From: Mycolicibacterium sp. CH28
GTDB lineage: Bacteria; Actinomycetota; Actinomycetes; Mycobacteriales; Mycobacteriaceae
Length of the DNA: 64,000 nt
Assembly (NCBI RefSeq): GCF_004745805.1
Contig: NZ_SRLQ01000007.1
Location: forward strand, 62,001 to 126,000
Direction of reading: 5' to 3'
Shown here: positions 46,220 through 55,898 of the stretch, one piece after another
How positions within the stretch are numbered: the first letter of the stretch is position 1
Layout: the number at the start of each line of letters is the position of its first letter
Program-made: the position numbers and the translations under genes
Notes under the pieces: model-generated
Database searches by the model: none
The model's input: the letters and a program-made list of their open reading frames with translations, nothing else
Told to the model about the DNA's origin: nothing

Positions 46220-47197
46220 GTGGAACGGTGGCGGGGCCAGGACGAGATCCCCTCGGACTGGGGCCGGTGTGTGCTGACCATCGGCGTGTTCGACGGCGTG
46301 CATCGCGGACATGCCGAATTGATCGCCCGGGCAGTCAAGGCCGGCCGGTCGCGCGGGGTGCCGACGGTGCTGATGACCTTCGACCCGCATCCGATGGAAG
46401 TGGTGTTTCCGGGCAGCCACCCGGCGCAGCTGACGACGCTGGCCCGGCGCGCGGAGTTGGTCGAGGAACTGGGCATCGACGTCTTCCTGGTCATGCCGTT
46501 CACCACCGACTTCATGAAGCTCACCCCGGACCGCTACATCCACGAACTACTGGTCGAGCGGTTGCACGTGGTCGAGGTGATCGTCGGGGACAACTTCACC
46601 TTCGGCAAGAAGGCGGCCGGCAATGTCGAGAGCCTGCGCAAAGCGGGGGAGCGCTTCGGGTTCGCCGTCGAGAGCCTGTCGCTGATCGCCGAACACCTCA
46701 GCAGCGAATCGGTGACCTTCTCCTCGACCTACATCCGGTCCTGCGTGGACGCCGGTGACGTGGTGGCGGCGGCCGAAGCCCTGGGCCGCCCGCACCGCGT
46801 CGAGGGCGTGGTGGTGCGCGGTGACGGGCGCGGACGGGTGCTGGGCTTCCCAACTGCCAATGTCGCCCCACCGATGTACTCGGCGATCCCGGCCGACGGT
46901 GTCTACGCAGCGTGGTTCACCGTGCTGGGGCACGGGCCGGTCACCGGGTCGGTCACGCCGGGGGAGCGCTACCAGGCCGCGGTGTCGGTGGGGACCAACC
47001 CGACCTTCTCCGGGCGCACCCGCACCGTGGAGGCCTTCGTTCTGGACACCGCCGCCGATCTCTACGGCCAGCACGTGGCGGTGGACTTCGTCGCCCGCCT
47101 GCGCGGCCAGCTCAAGTTCGACTCGGTGCACGACCTGGTCGAGGCAATGGGCAAGGACACCGACAAAGCCCGCACGATCCTGTCAGCGCAGGACTGA
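46220..47197 (+). CDS. ribF: Bifunctional riboflavin kinase/FAD synthetase
   Basis: 325 residues. The N-terminal FMN adenylyltransferase has GVFDGVHRGH and FSSTYIRSCVDAGDV. The C-terminal riboflavin kinase starts near residue 195, with GFPTANVAPP and VSVGTNPTFSG. It converts riboflavin to FMN and FAD. GTG 46220 lies 7 nt after the -10 box; an earlier GTG (46199) would place the start upstream of the promoter. The gene is convergent to SRPBCC with a 7-bp gap. Confidence 0.94.
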   Translation: MERWRGQDEIPSDWGRCVLTIGVFDGVHRGHAELIARAVKAGRSRGVPTVLMTFDPHPMEVVFPGSHPAQLTTLARRAELVEELGIDVFLVMPFTTDFMKLTPDRYIHELLVERLHVVEVIVGDNFTFGKKAAGNVESLRKAGERFGFAVESLSLIAEHLSSESVTFSSTYIRSCVDAGDVVAAAEALGRPHRVEGVVVRGDGRGRVLGFPTANVAPPMYSAIPADGVYAAWFTVLGHGPVTGSVTPGERYQAAVSVGTNPTFSGRTRTVEAFVLDTAADLYGQHVAVDFVARLRGQLKFDSVHDLVEAMGKDTDKARTILSAQD

Positions 47198-47204
47198 CCG
47201 CGAA

Positions 47205-47690
47205 TCAGGACGCGATCAGGTCATCGATCTGGTTGATCGCCAACGTGGAGCCCTCGACCACACCCATGTCCAGCACCTGCTGAAGCGCCTCGGCGGACGC
47301 GAATTTGGCGACGTACACCGCGCGGGTGCCGCCGTTGTGCTCGGTGAACGTGTAGGTGTTCGCCGAGACCGGCATGTCGGGGTTCGGGTTGAGATCCGCG
47401 TCCGCGAAACCGTCGAGGAACGCAAAGCTCGTCGGCTCGTCGACGGCCGTGATGTCCCAGTAGCCGGCGTGCTTGTCGCCCTGGGGCCCGGTCATGAAAT
47501 ACGTCGTGCGGCTGCCGGAGGCCAGCTTGTGGTCGACGACCGTCGCCGGGTACGCCGGCGGCCCCCACACCTTCTCCAGCTGGCGCGGATCGGCGTAGAC
47601 CTGCCAGATGCGCGCCACCGGCGCGGCGAACTCGGCGGTGATGGTTAGCGTCAGGTTCTCGAGATCGTGCTGGACGTCGGTGACGGGCAT
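47205..47690 (-). CDS. SRPBCC (Aha1-like) domain protein
   Basis: 161-residue START/Bet v1-like fold: LTITAEFAAPVARIWQVYADPRQLEKVWGPP is the usual N-terminus and GGTRAVYVAKF a late strand. Such proteins commonly pair with ArsR regulators and bind hydrophobic ligands. The ATG shares a base with the ArsR stop (TAATG). Confidence 0.85.
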   Translation of the reverse strand: MPVTDVQHDLENLTLTITAEFAAPVARIWQVYADPRQLEKVWGPPAYPATVVDHKLASGSRTTYFMTGPQGDKHAGYWDITAVDEPTSFAFLDGFADADLNPNPDMPVSANTYTFTEHNGGTRAVYVAKFASAEALQQVLDMGVVEGSTLAINQIDDLIAS

Positions 47691-48031
47691 TATTCGTTCT
47701 CCCTCTCTTCCGTTGCGATGAGTTCGTCGATGCGGGCGATGCGACCCCGCCAGACCTGCTCCAGCTCGGTGAGCATGGCGGCCACGGAGCGCACGGCCGT
47801 CACGTCACCGCTGGCCAACTGTTCGCGACCGTTGCGTCGCTTGGTGATCAGGCCAGCTTTTTCCAGCACGACGACGTGCTTCTGCACAGCGGCGAAACTC
47901 ATGTCGTACTTGAGCGCCAGGGCGGAAACCGAGTGCTCTCCGGCCAGTGCCCGGCGCATGATGTCACGCCTGGTCCGGTCGGCGAGCGCATGGAACATCG
48001 CGTCCGCCCGGTCCTCCTGGTCAACGATCAC
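47690..48031 (-). CDS. ArsR-family repressor paired with SRPBCC protein
   Basis: 113-residue winged helix: DAMFHALADRTRRDIMRRAL, SVSALALKYDMSFAAVQKHVVVLEKAGLI and a wing KRRNGREQ. It lacks the Cys/His metal sites of SmtB types, so it probably senses a small molecule or acts constitutively. GTG 48031 is chosen rather than TTG 48046 because TATGTT lies 6 nt upstream and the TTG falls inside the operator. It is first in an operon with SRPBCC. Confidence 0.88.
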   Translation of the reverse strand: MIVDQEDRADAMFHALADRTRRDIMRRALAGEHSVSALALKYDMSFAAVQKHVVVLEKAGLITKRRNGREQLASGDVTAVRSVAAMLTELEQVWRGRIARIDELIATEERENE

Positions 48032-48037
48032 CCATCC

Positions 48038-48057
48038 AACATACAACCAAATGGTTG
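48038..48057 (-). promoter_or_regulatory. Leaderless promoter and palindromic operator of the arsR-SRPBCC operon
   Basis: CAACCA-AA-TGGTTG (48044-48057) is a perfect inverted repeat immediately upstream of the -10 box TATGTT (48038-48043). A repressor bound there would occlude RNA polymerase. It strongly suggests autoregulation by the ArsR protein. Confidence 0.7.
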
Positions 48058-48110
48058 CTTGTTGTCAAGGGGTTGACCTGCCGCGATTTCGGTTCCCGGC
48101 GTACCCGCTG

Positions 48111-48116
48111 CTAAAG
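48111..48116 (+). promoter_or_regulatory. Putative rpsO -10 box
   Basis: TAAAGT fits TANNNT and would give a leader of about 75 nt, ending with GGAG 7 nt before GTG 48198. Confidence 0.4.
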
Positions 48117-48197
48117 TCACCACCTGGCGTGTGCTGCAGTCCGCGGCGGCCACGAACCTGATTCCCTGCGCGCGGCACCGATTGATGGAGATTTTTC

Positions 48198-48467
48198 GTG
48201 GCACTGACTGCTGAGCAGAAGAAGGAAATCCTGGGCTCCTACGGTCTGCATGAGACCGACACCGGCTCGCCGGAAGCTCAGGTCGCCCTGCTGACCAAGC
48301 GGATCTCCGATCTCACCGAGCACCTCAAGCAGCACAAGCACGACCACCACTCGCGGCGCGGTCTGCTGCTGCTGGTCGGCCGTCGCCGCCGGCTGCTCAA
48401 GTACGTCGCCGATGTCGACGTCGCCCGCTACCGTTCGCTCATCGAGCGGCTGGGTCTGCGCCGCTGA
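48198..48467 (+). CDS. rpsO: 30S ribosomal protein S15
   Basis: 89 residues, the standard length: [33 protein letters not shown], then [29 protein letters not shown]. It binds the central domain of 16S rRNA. GTG start with GGAG 7 nt upstream. It is followed by gpsI after a 298-bp gap. Confidence 0.98.
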   Translation: MALTAEQKKEILGSYGLHETDTGSPEAQVALLTKRISDLTEHLKQHKHDHHSRRGLLLLVGRRRRLLKYVADVDVARYRSLIERLGLRR

Positions 48468-48484
48468 GCGCACGACCCTCGGTG

Positions 48485-48765
48485 TAACATGGGGGCGTTA
48501 CGAGCCGGTTTCCGGCTCGAACATCGGGTGCGGTTCACGCACATCCGCGTGTCCCGTTCCCGCGTGTCATAGCGAAGCTGCCCTGATCGGGCGGTCTTCG
48601 GTAGTGGCTGCCGGGCCCCATGAACCGGGGACTGCCCGGCCGCTTCGATCGACGGCCGTAGCCGCATCTTGGAGCAAGCCTCGTCGCGCTCAGGTCTACC
48701 TGGGCTCAATCTGTGACACCGCGAAACAGCTGAACAGTGATTCAGAAAGGCTGTAACGGACGTCT
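48485..48765 (+). ncRNA. Promoter and structured 5' leader of gpsI (pnp)
   Basis: TAACAT (48485-48490) is a TANNNT box, giving a leader of about 270 nt with no open frame of note. It contains a hairpin GAGCCGG-TTT-CCGGCTC (48502-48518) and a larger GC helix near 48620 (GCCGGGC pairing with GCCCGGC). E. coli pnp has a long autoregulated leader, so self-control is plausible. An independent small RNA cannot be excluded. Confidence 0.45.
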
Positions 48766-51009
48766 ATGTCTGTAGCTGAAATCGACGAAGGCGTGTTCGA
48801 AGCGACCGCCGTCATTGACAACGGGAGCTTCGGCACCCGCACCATTCGTTTCGAGACCGGCCGGCTGGCCCAGCAGGCAGCCGGTGCCGTCGTCGCCTAC
48901 CTCGACGACGAGACCATGCTCCTGTCGGCGACAACCGCCAGCAAGAGCCCCAAAGAGCATTTCGACTTCTTCCCGCTGACCATCGACGTCGAAGAGCGGA
49001 TGTATGCCGCGGGACGCATCCCGGGCTCGTTCTTCCGCCGCGAGGGCCGGCCGTCCACCGATGCCATCCTGACCTGTCGACTCATCGACCGGCCGCTGCG
49101 CCCCACGTTCGTCAGCGGGCTGCGCAACGAGATCCAGGTCGTGGTGACGATCCTGAGCCTGGATCCCAAGGACCTCTACGACGTCCTGGCCATCAACGCC
49201 GCCTCGGCGTCCACCCAGATCGCCGGCCTGCCGTTCTCCGGCCCGGTTGGTGGCGTGCGGGTCGCGCTGATCGACGGCACCTGGGTCGCGTTCCCCACCG
49301 TTGAGCAGCTCGAGACCGCCGTCTTCGACATGGTCGTCGCCGGTCGCAAGACGGCTGACGATGTCGCCATCATGATGGTCGAGGCCGAGGCCACCGAGAA
49401 CGTCATCGACCTCATCGCCGGCGGCGCCACCGCGCCCACGGAGAGCGTCGTGGCCGAAGGCCTCGAGGCGGCCAAGCCGTTCATCGCCGCGCTGTGCAAC
49501 GCGCAGCAGGAGCTGGCCGAGAAGGCTGCCAAGCCGGTCGCCGATTACCCGCTGTACCCGGATTACCAGGACGACGTCTACACCGCGGTTGCTTCGGTGG
49601 CCACCGACGAGCTGGCCAAGGCCCTGCAGATCGCCGGCAAGACCGAGCGCAACGATCGCACCGACGAGATCAAGGTCGAGGTGCTCGATCGCCTCGGCGA
49701 GACCTTCGCCGGACGCGAGAAGGAGATCGGCGCCGCGTACCGGTCGCTGACCAAGAAGCTGGTGCGCCAGCGCATCCTGACTGACCACTTCCGCATCGAC
49801 GGCCGCGGCATCACCGACATCCGGGCGTTGAGCGCCGAGGTCGCCGTGATCCCGCGGGCGCACGGCAGTGCGCTGTTCGAGCGCGGCGAGACCCAGATCC
49901 TGGGTGTCACGACCCTTGACATGGTCAAGATGGCCCAGCAGATCGACTCGCTCGGGCCGGAGAAGTCCAAGCGCTACATGCACCACTACAACTTCCCGCC
50001 GTATTCGACCGGTGAAACCGGTCGCGTCGGGTCGCCCAAGCGCCGCGAGATCGGCCACGGCGCGCTCGCCGAGCGGGCCCTGATGCCGGTGCTGCCGAGT
50101 GTCGAGGATTTCCCGTACGCCATCCGGCAGGTGTCCGAGGCGCTGAGCTCCAACGGGTCGACCTCGATGGGCTCTGTCTGCGCGTCGACGCTGTCGCTGC
50201 TGAACGCCGGTGTGCCGCTGAAGGCCCCGGTCGCAGGTATCGCGATGGGTCTGGTGTCCGACGAGGTCAACGGTGAGGCGCGCTACGTCGCGCTGACCGA
50301 CATCCTTGGCGCCGAGGATGCCTTCGGCGACATGGACTTCAAGGTCGCCGGCACCAAGGACTTCGTCACCGCGTTGCAGCTCGACACCAAGCTCGACGGG
50401 ATCCCGTCGCAGGTGCTGGCCGGTGCGCTGGCGCAGGCCAAGGACGCTCGCACCACCATCCTCGAGGTGATGGCCGAGGCCATCGACGCTCCCGACGAGA
50501 TGAGCCCCTACGCGCCACGGGTTACCGCCATCAAGGTGCCGGTCGACAAGATCGGCGAGGTGATTGGGCCCAAGGGCAAGATGATCAACTCGATCACCGA
50601 GCAGACCGGCGCCTCGATCTCGATCGAGGACGACGGCACGGTGTTCGTGGGTGCCACCGACGGCCCGTCGGCGCAGGCCGCGATCGACATGATCAACGCG
50701 ATCGCCAATCCGCAGCTGCCCAAGACCGGCGAGCGGTTCCTCGGAACCGTCGTCAAGACCACCGACTTCGGTGCGTTCGTCTCGCTGCTGCCCGGTCGTG
50801 ACGGCTTGGTGCACATCTCCAAGCTGGGCCGTGGCAAGCGGATCGCCAAGGTCGAGGACGTCGTCAAGGTCGGCGACAAGCTGCGCGTGGAGATCGCCGA
50901 CATCGACAACCGCGGCAAGATCTCGCTGGTCCTCGTCGAAGAGGATGCGCCGGCCGAGGAAGCTGCACCCGACGCGGCCCCTGCCGATGCCGCGACCGCC
51001 AGCAGTTAG
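48766..51009 (+). CDS. gpsI: Polyribonucleotide nucleotidyltransferase (PNPase/GpsI)
   Basis: 747 residues: two RNase PH cores (about 25-160 and 340-570), a helical linker, KH domain ([19 protein letters not shown]) and S1 domain ([26 protein letters not shown]). It degrades RNA 3' to 5' phosphorolytically. ATG with a weak ribosome site. The Ala/Asp-rich C-terminal tail is typical of mycobacteria. Upstream leader as described. Confidence 0.97.
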   Translation: MSVAEIDEGVFEATAVIDNGSFGTRTIRFETGRLAQQAAGAVVAYLDDETMLLSATTASKSPKEHFDFFPLTIDVEERMYAAGRIPGSFFRREGRPSTDAILTCRLIDRPLRPTFVSGLRNEIQVVVTILSLDPKDLYDVLAINAASASTQIAGLPFSGPVGGVRVALIDGTWVAFPTVEQLETAVFDMVVAGRKTADDVAIMMVEAEATENVIDLIAGGATAPTESVVAEGLEAAKPFIAALCNAQQELAEKAAKPVADYPLYPDYQDDVYTAVASVATDELAKALQIAGKTERNDRTDEIKVEVLDRLGETFAGREKEIGAAYRSLTKKLVRQRILTDHFRIDGRGITDIRALSAEVAVIPRAHGSALFERGETQILGVTTLDMVKMAQQIDSLGPEKSKRYMHHYNFPPYSTGETGRVGSPKRREIGHGALAERALMPVLPSVEDFPYAIRQVSEALSSNGSTSMGSVCASTLSLLNAGVPLKAPVAGIAMGLVSDEVNGEARYVALTDILGAEDAFGDMDFKVAGTKDFVTALQLDTKLDGIPSQVLAGALAQAKDARTTILEVMAEAIDAPDEMSPYAPRVTAIKVPVDKIGEVIGPKGKMINSITEQTGASISIEDDGTVFVGATDGPSAQAAIDMINAIANPQLPKTGERFLGTVVKTTDFGAFVSLLPGRDGLVHISKLGRGKRIAKVEDVVKVGDKLRVEIADIDNRGKISLVLVEEDAPAEEAAPDAAPADAATASS

Positions 51010-51014
51010 TAGGT

Positions 51015-51042
51015 CCGGCGGGCAGGAGCACCCGGGGAAGAA
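51015..51042 (+). repeat. Single related copy of the truB-type repeat before pepR
   Basis: CCGGCGGGCAGGAGC (51015-51029) is identical to the core of the 36-bp truB unit. It is followed by CGGGGAAGAA, which matches its end except for a deleted GCAGCGAC-type middle. The copy fills the gap between gpsI and pepR, where a ribosome site would be expected. Confidence 0.6.
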
Positions 51043-51079
51043 TTCAGCGTCGCTTCGCCGCGGCCGGCACACCGATGAG

Positions 51080-52366
51080 GTGCCGGCCGCGGTGCGGCGC
51101 ACTGTCCTCCCGGGCGGCCTGCGGGTCGTCACCGAGTTCGTGCCGTCGGTGCGATCGGCATCGGTCGGTGTCTGGGTGAACGTGGGCTCCCGCGACGAGG
51201 GTCCGACCGTCGCCGGTGCTGCGCACTTTCTGGAGCACCTGCTGTTCAAGGCGACCCCGACTCGCACCGCGGTCGACATCGCTCAATCGGTCGACGCCGT
51301 CGGTGGTGAGCTGAACGCGTTCACCGCCAAGGAACACACCTGCTACTACGCCCACGTACTCGACGACGACCTGGAAATGGCCGTCGATCTGGTCGCCGAC
51401 GTGGTGCTCAACGGTGTGTGCGCCAGCCATGACGTCGAGTTGGAGCGCGATGTCGTGCTCGAAGAGATCGCGATGCGCGACGACGATCCCGAAGACGCGT
51501 TGGGTGATGTCTTCCTGACGGCGATGTTCGGTGACCATCCGCTCGGACGACCGGTGATCGGCAGCGTCGAGTCGGTGTCGGCGATGACCCGCTCTCAACT
51601 GCATTCCTTCCACGTCCGCCGCTACATCCCGGAGCGCATGGTGGTGGCCGTGGCGGGCAATATCGACCACGACGAGGTCGTCAGGCTGGTGCGGCACTAC
51701 TTCCGTGACCGTCTGGTCAAGGGGCACAAGCCCAAGGCGCCGCGCAAGGGCGCCGGGCGGCTCACCGGCCAGCCCGGCCTCGAGCTGATCAATCGCGATG
51801 CCGAGCAGACCCATCTGTCGCTTGGGGTCCGCGTTCCCGGCCGGAATTGGCCGCACCGCTGGGCATTGACGGTGCTCAACACGGCGCTGGGCGGGGGCCT
51901 GAGTTCACGGCTCTTCCAACAGATTCGGGAAAGTCGTGGTCTGGCATACTCGGTCTACTCGACGGTTGACACCTTCTCCGACAGCGGGGCATTGTCGGTG
52001 TATGCGGCTTGTCTGCCGGAGCGATTCGACGAGGTGGTGCGGTTGACCACCGAGGTCCTCGACGGTGTGGCTCGCGACGGCATCACCGAGAACGAGTGCC
52101 GCATCGCTAAGGGATCGATCCGCGGCGGCCTGGTCCTGGGTCTGGAGGATTCCGCCTCGCGGATGAACCGCCTTGGCCGCAGCGAACTCAACTATGGCGA
52201 ATACCGCAGCATCTCCAGCACGCTGCAGCGCATCGACGCGGTGACCATCGAGGAGGTCAATGCGATCGCCCGTCAGGTGCTGGCCAAGCCGTTCGGGGCC
52301 GCAGTCCTGGGCCCGCACAAGTCCAAACGATCACTGCCGCAGCCACTTCGGACCATCAGGAGCTAG
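51080..52366 (+). CDS. pepR: M16-family zinc protease PepR
   Basis: 428 residues. Inverted zinc motif HFLEH (H49, E52, H53), a downstream Glu in ERDVVLEEIAMRDDDPEDALG and the C-terminal GGGLSSRLFQQIRESRGLAYS make a processing-peptidase M16 protein. The only upstream start in frame is GTG 51080; GTG 51092 is possible. No clear ribosome site precedes either, apparently because a dispersed repeat occupies the spacer. The open frame extends back into gpsI but lacks a start there. Rv2782c-like; substrate unknown. Confidence 0.9.
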   Translation: MPAAVRRTVLPGGLRVVTEFVPSVRSASVGVWVNVGSRDEGPTVAGAAHFLEHLLFKATPTRTAVDIAQSVDAVGGELNAFTAKEHTCYYAHVLDDDLEMAVDLVADVVLNGVCASHDVELERDVVLEEIAMRDDDPEDALGDVFLTAMFGDHPLGRPVIGSVESVSAMTRSQLHSFHVRRYIPERMVVAVAGNIDHDEVVRLVRHYFRDRLVKGHKPKAPRKGAGRLTGQPGLELINRDAEQTHLSLGVRVPGRNWPHRWALTVLNTALGGGLSSRLFQQIRESRGLAYSVYSTVDTFSDSGALSVYAACLPERFDEVVRLTTEVLDGVARDGITENECRIAKGSIRGGLVLGLEDSASRMNRLGRSELNYGEYRSISSTLQRIDAVTIEEVNAIARQVLAKPFGAAVLGPHKSKRSLPQPLRTIRS

Positions 52367-52368
52367 CC

Positions 52369-53394
52369 GTGACCTTCAGCCTGCGTGAGTTGGCAGTACC
52401 CATCCTCGGTGCTCCAATGGCAGGCGGTCCCAGCACGCCGGCCCTGGCGGCGGCGGTGTCCAACGCCGGTGGTGTGGGCTTCATCCCGGCCGGCTATCTG
52501 AGCGCGGAGAAGTTCGCCGACGCGATCACCGCCACGCGTTCGCAGACTACCGCGCCGATCGGCGTGAATCTCTTTGTGCCGCAGCCCTCGGTTGCGACGG
52601 AGGCCGGGCTGGACAGCTACCGGGAGCTGCTGGTGCCGCTGGCGCAACGCTACGGCGCCGAACCGGGCCAGCCCCGCCCCGACGACGACGGGTGGCAGGC
52701 CAAACTTGACGTCGTCGCCGAAACGGCGCCCGAGGTGGCGTCGTTCACCTTCGGTTGTCCGGCCCCGGAAGTGCTTGGCCGCCTGCGTGATCGCGGGATC
52801 CTCACCGCGGTGACGGTGACCAGCCTGGACGAAGCCGCGGTCGCCGTGGCCGCCGGCGCCGACAGCCTGGTGGTGCAGGGCCCGGAAGCGGGTGGGCACC
52901 GCGGCACCTTCGACCCCAACCGCAGGCCGGGGACCGCATCGCTGGCCGACCTGCTGGCCGCGATCACCGCCGCATACGAGCTGCCCGTCATCGCGGCCGG
53001 TGGGCTGACCGACGCCGCCGACGTACGCGGAGTACTGGACCGGGGAGCGGTTGCCGCACAGGCTGGCACCGCGTTCCTGCTGTGCGACGAGGCTGGGACC
53101 AACGCCACGCATCGGCGCGCACTGGTCGACGAAGAATTCACCGAAACCGTGGTGACGTGCGCGTTCTCGGGTCGGTATGCCCGCGGACTGGCCAACGACT
53201 TCACCGCCCGCTATGACGGCGTGGCGCCCCTGGGGTACCCGGAGGTCAACCAGATGACCGGTCCGATCCGTGCCGCCGCCGTCGCGGCCGGTGACCCGCA
53301 CGGCACCAACTTGTGGGCGGGCACGGCGTGGCGGCGCGTCACCGGCGGTGCCGCCGGTGACATCGTCGCGGCACTGGCCCGGGATGTTGGATGA
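52369..53394 (+). CDS. Nitronate monooxygenase-family FMN enzyme
   Basis: 341-residue TIM-barrel flavoenzyme (2-nitropropane dioxygenase-like). [45 protein letters not shown] and [17 protein letters not shown] are the family's FMN and phosphate loops. The active His is in the GGHRG segment. It begins at GTG just after pepR, and its stop overlaps the beta-lactamase gene. Corresponds to Rv2781c. Physiological substrate unclear. Confidence 0.9.
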   Translation: MTFSLRELAVPILGAPMAGGPSTPALAAAVSNAGGVGFIPAGYLSAEKFADAITATRSQTTAPIGVNLFVPQPSVATEAGLDSYRELLVPLAQRYGAEPGQPRPDDDGWQAKLDVVAETAPEVASFTFGCPAPEVLGRLRDRGILTAVTVTSLDEAAVAVAAGADSLVVQGPEAGGHRGTFDPNRRPGTASLADLLAAITAAYELPVIAAGGLTDAADVRGVLDRGAVAAQAGTAFLLCDEAGTNATHRRALVDEEFTETVVTCAFSGRYARGLANDFTARYDGVAPLGYPEVNQMTGPIRAAAVAAGDPHGTNLWAGTAWRRVTGGAAGDIVAALARDVG

Positions 53395-54302
53395 GCCTGT
53401 CACGCCGTGGTGTGCTGCTCGCGGGCGTGGCATTGACCGCGGCTGCGTGCGGACACCGGAGCGCGCCGGCGCCCCCGACGCTCAGCGACCCTGCGGAACC
53501 GCTGCCACCCCTGGCGGATCGGATCGCCGCGCTGGAAAGGCGGCACAACGCCTTCGTCGGGCTCTATGGAGTCAACCTGGCCTCGGGCGTCACGGTCGCG
53601 CACCGGGACAGCGATCCGTTCGCCATGTGCTCGACGTTCAAGGCCTACCTCTCGGCCCGGGTGCTGCAGCAGGCCCAGTCTGGACAGCTGCGGCTCAGCG
53701 ACACCGTGGTGGTCGATCCGGACCTGCTGCGGGCCAATTCCCCCCGCACCGAACCCAATGTCGGCAAGCCGATGGCCCTGGCGGATCTGTGCGCCGCCGC
53801 CCTTCAGGTCAGCGACAACACCGCTGCCAACCTCTTGCTGCGGGTGATCGGCGGTCCACCGGCGATCACCGCGTTCGCCCGGTCCATCGGCGATGACCGG
53901 ACCCGGCTGGATCGCTGGGAAACCGAGCTGAACTCTGCCATCCCTGGCGATCCTCGGGACACCAGCACCCCGCGTGCTCTGGGTGGCGGGATCCGGTCCG
54001 TGCTGACCACCGACGTGCTCGACGAACCGCACCGCAGGCAGCTCGAGGACTGGATGCGGGCGAACACCACCTCCAGCATGCGCGCCGGTCTGCAGCCCGG
54101 GTGGAGCACCGCCGACAAGACCGGCTCCGGGGCTTACGCCAGCACCAATGACGTCGGAATTGCGTTCGGGCCCAATGGAGAACGGGTGCTTGTGGCGATC
54201 ATGACCCGCACCCGATCCAATGACGCGGAGGCGCCTGCGTTGCGCGATCTCGTCGCCGAAGTGACGACGTCGGCGTTGCCGCCGTTGCTCGGCCAACATT
54301 AG
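53391..54302 (+). CDS. Class A beta-lactamase (lipoprotein/Tat-type signal)
   Basis: 303 residues. The signal peptide has SRRGVLLAG and a lipobox-like LTAAAC, suggesting Tat export and lipid anchoring. Active-site residues are intact: S81-T-F-K84 (Ser70 box), S141-D-N143, E177...N181 (Glu166/Asn170), and K243-T-G245. The SDN triad differs from the SDG I recall in M. tuberculosis BlaC. ATG overlaps the nitronate monooxygenase stop. It should hydrolyse penicillin-type drugs. Confidence 0.93.
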   Translation: MSLSRRGVLLAGVALTAAACGHRSAPAPPTLSDPAEPLPPLADRIAALERRHNAFVGLYGVNLASGVTVAHRDSDPFAMCSTFKAYLSARVLQQAQSGQLRLSDTVVVDPDLLRANSPRTEPNVGKPMALADLCAAALQVSDNTAANLLLRVIGGPPAITAFARSIGDDRTRLDRWETELNSAIPGDPRDTSTPRALGGGIRSVLTTDVLDEPHRRQLEDWMRANTTSSMRAGLQPGWSTADKTGSGAYASTNDVGIAFGPNGERVLVAIMTRTRSNDAEAPALRDLVAEVTTSALPPLLGQH

Positions 54303-54312
54303 ACATCCCAGG

Positions 54313-54702
54313 ATGCGAGCAACAGACGCGTGCCCCTGCGGGTCCGGCGAGCCGCTGGGCCGTTGCTGCCTTCCGCTGCACCGGGGTGAGCGTCAGGCCG
54401 TCACCGCCGAACAGCTGATGCGGGCTCGGTACAGCGCCTACGCCATTGGCGACCTCGATTACGTCTGGCAGAGCTGGCATCCGCGCACCCGGCCCGCTGT
54501 GTTGACGCCCGACGCCGGGCTGACCTGGACCGGTCTGCGGATCCTCGACACCGTCGAGGGGCAGCCGGGGGAGCAGACCGGCGAGGTCGAGTTCTGCGCG
54601 TACTACCGAGAAGGACGGCGAAGTGGGACGCTGCATGAGCGGTCCCGGTTCGCGGTGCGAGCCCGTCGCTGGTTGTACGTCGACGGCGAGCTGTTCGACT
54701 GA
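54313..54702 (+). CDS. YchJ/UPF0225-like SEC-C motif protein
   Basis: 129 residues: the N-terminal metal-binding CPCGSGEPLGRCCLPLH is a SEC-C-like motif, followed by RYSAYAIGDLDYVWQSWHP and RSRFAVRARRWLYVDG, typical of YchJ. It is cytoplasmic and of unknown function. It starts 11 bp after the beta-lactamase stop and has no obvious ribosome site. Confidence 0.88.
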   Translation: MRATDACPCGSGEPLGRCCLPLHRGERQAVTAEQLMRARYSAYAIGDLDYVWQSWHPRTRPAVLTPDAGLTWTGLRILDTVEGQPGEQTGEVEFCAYYREGRRSGTLHERSRFAVRARRWLYVDGELFD

Positions 54703-54777
54703 ACTGACGCGGTCGCGATGAGTTTCCGTTCACGTGAGAGTCAATCCTGACGACGACACCAGCCGAGAGGATTCAAC

Positions 54778-55575
54778 GTGAGTGAGTACACCGCCCCGAT
54801 CGGGGCGCCCATCTGGTTCGACTTGATGAGCAGTGACCCCGCGCGCGCTGCGGAGTTCTATCGGGAGATCTTCGGCTGGGAGGTCGAGGGGCCGCCGCAG
54901 GCGGAATTCGGCGGCTACCAGAACTTCACCCGCAACGGTAAGCGGGTGGCCGGGCTGGCTCCGCATATGGCCGAGGCCGGTCCGGCGAACATCTGGTCGG
55001 TGTACCTGCGCACCAGCGACGGCGAGGCCACCATCGCGGCGGTGCAGGCCGCGGGGGCGACGGTGCTGGTGCCGCCGATGCCGGTCGGCGATCTGGGCTC
55101 GATGATGGTGGTCATCGACCCAGCCGGCGCCGTCATCGGATTCTGGCAGCCCGGCGCCCACGTCGGGTTCACCGAGTGGGGTGAGCACGGCACGCCGTAC
55201 TGGTTCGAATGCCAGAGCAAGGATTACGACGCATCACTGGCGTTCTACCGGGCCGTGCTCGGCGCCCGCATTGACGAGATCGGAACTGGCGGCGCGCCGG
55301 ATGCTGTCGGGCCCGAGCGGTACGGGCAGGTCTTCGCCGGGGAAAGTGCCTATTCGGGAATCATGGATGCTGCCAAGCTTCTTCCCGCGGAGGTGCCGTC
55401 GTTCTGGCAGGTGTACGTCACCGTCGACGATGTGGCTGCGACGGTGAAGCAGAGCGAGGCTCTCGGCGCGGAGATCCTGATGCCTGGCGAGGAGACGCCG
55501 TACGGCACCCTGGCCGCGATCAGGGATCCGCTGGGCGCGCTGATCTGCCTTGGCCATCCGCCGGCCGGTATGTGA
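54778..55575 (+). CDS. Two-domain VOC (glyoxalase-like) protein
   Basis: 265 residues made of two VOC modules: IWFDLMSSDPARAAEFYREIFGWEVEG and PYWFECQSKDYDASLAFYRAVLGARID are the two starts. It resembles the CFP30B (Rv0577)-type antigen group. GTG with AGAGGA about 8 nt upstream. Metal-ligand spacing is incomplete, so enzyme activity is uncertain. Confidence 0.87.
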   Translation: MSEYTAPIGAPIWFDLMSSDPARAAEFYREIFGWEVEGPPQAEFGGYQNFTRNGKRVAGLAPHMAEAGPANIWSVYLRTSDGEATIAAVQAAGATVLVPPMPVGDLGSMMVVIDPAGAVIGFWQPGAHVGFTEWGEHGTPYWFECQSKDYDASLAFYRAVLGARIDEIGTGGAPDAVGPERYGQVFAGESAYSGIMDAAKLLPAEVPSFWQVYVTVDDVAATVKQSEALGAEILMPGEETPYGTLAAIRDPLGALICLGHPPAGM

Positions 55576-55898
55576 GGTTCAAACGCCAACGAACCGGGAC
55601 GCTCGGTGAGCTATCCCGGTCCGCTGTGGAGCAGCAGACGCCCGGGTTGACGGCATCCGCGCTGGGCCGCATGTCCCGCGTGCCGGGAACTGCCTTGTTC
55701 TCGTGTTCGACACGGCGCAGGCTCGATTCGGCGGACGGGTGCCAGCACATGACGACGGCCCCATCCAGCTGTGGTCGTTCGGGTCGTGCCTGTCGATGCG
55801 CCTGGCCGCATCCAACGCGACTTGGAGGGCCGTCATACGGCATGCGGTCGTCGCTACGTGGTACCCCGGGCACAAACTAGGCGAGGAAATCAACACTG
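55576..55898. other. 323-bp region without a supported gene
   Basis: No frame here has a credible start, codon use or recognisable domain. GAGGAA near 55884-55889 should be the ribosome site of the next gene. It marks the boundary between the conserved run and the catabolic block. A decayed gene is possible but not shown. Confidence 0.6.

Noticed and set aside
48742..51279. 845-codon minus-strand frame opposite gpsI
   Set aside because: Shadow of the gpsI codons; no domain content.
55572..55880. 102-codon plus-strand ORF in the gap before the KstD-like gene
   Set aside because: Composition is Ser/Arg/Cys-rich without domains and there is no start signal; several overlapping frames are equally open.
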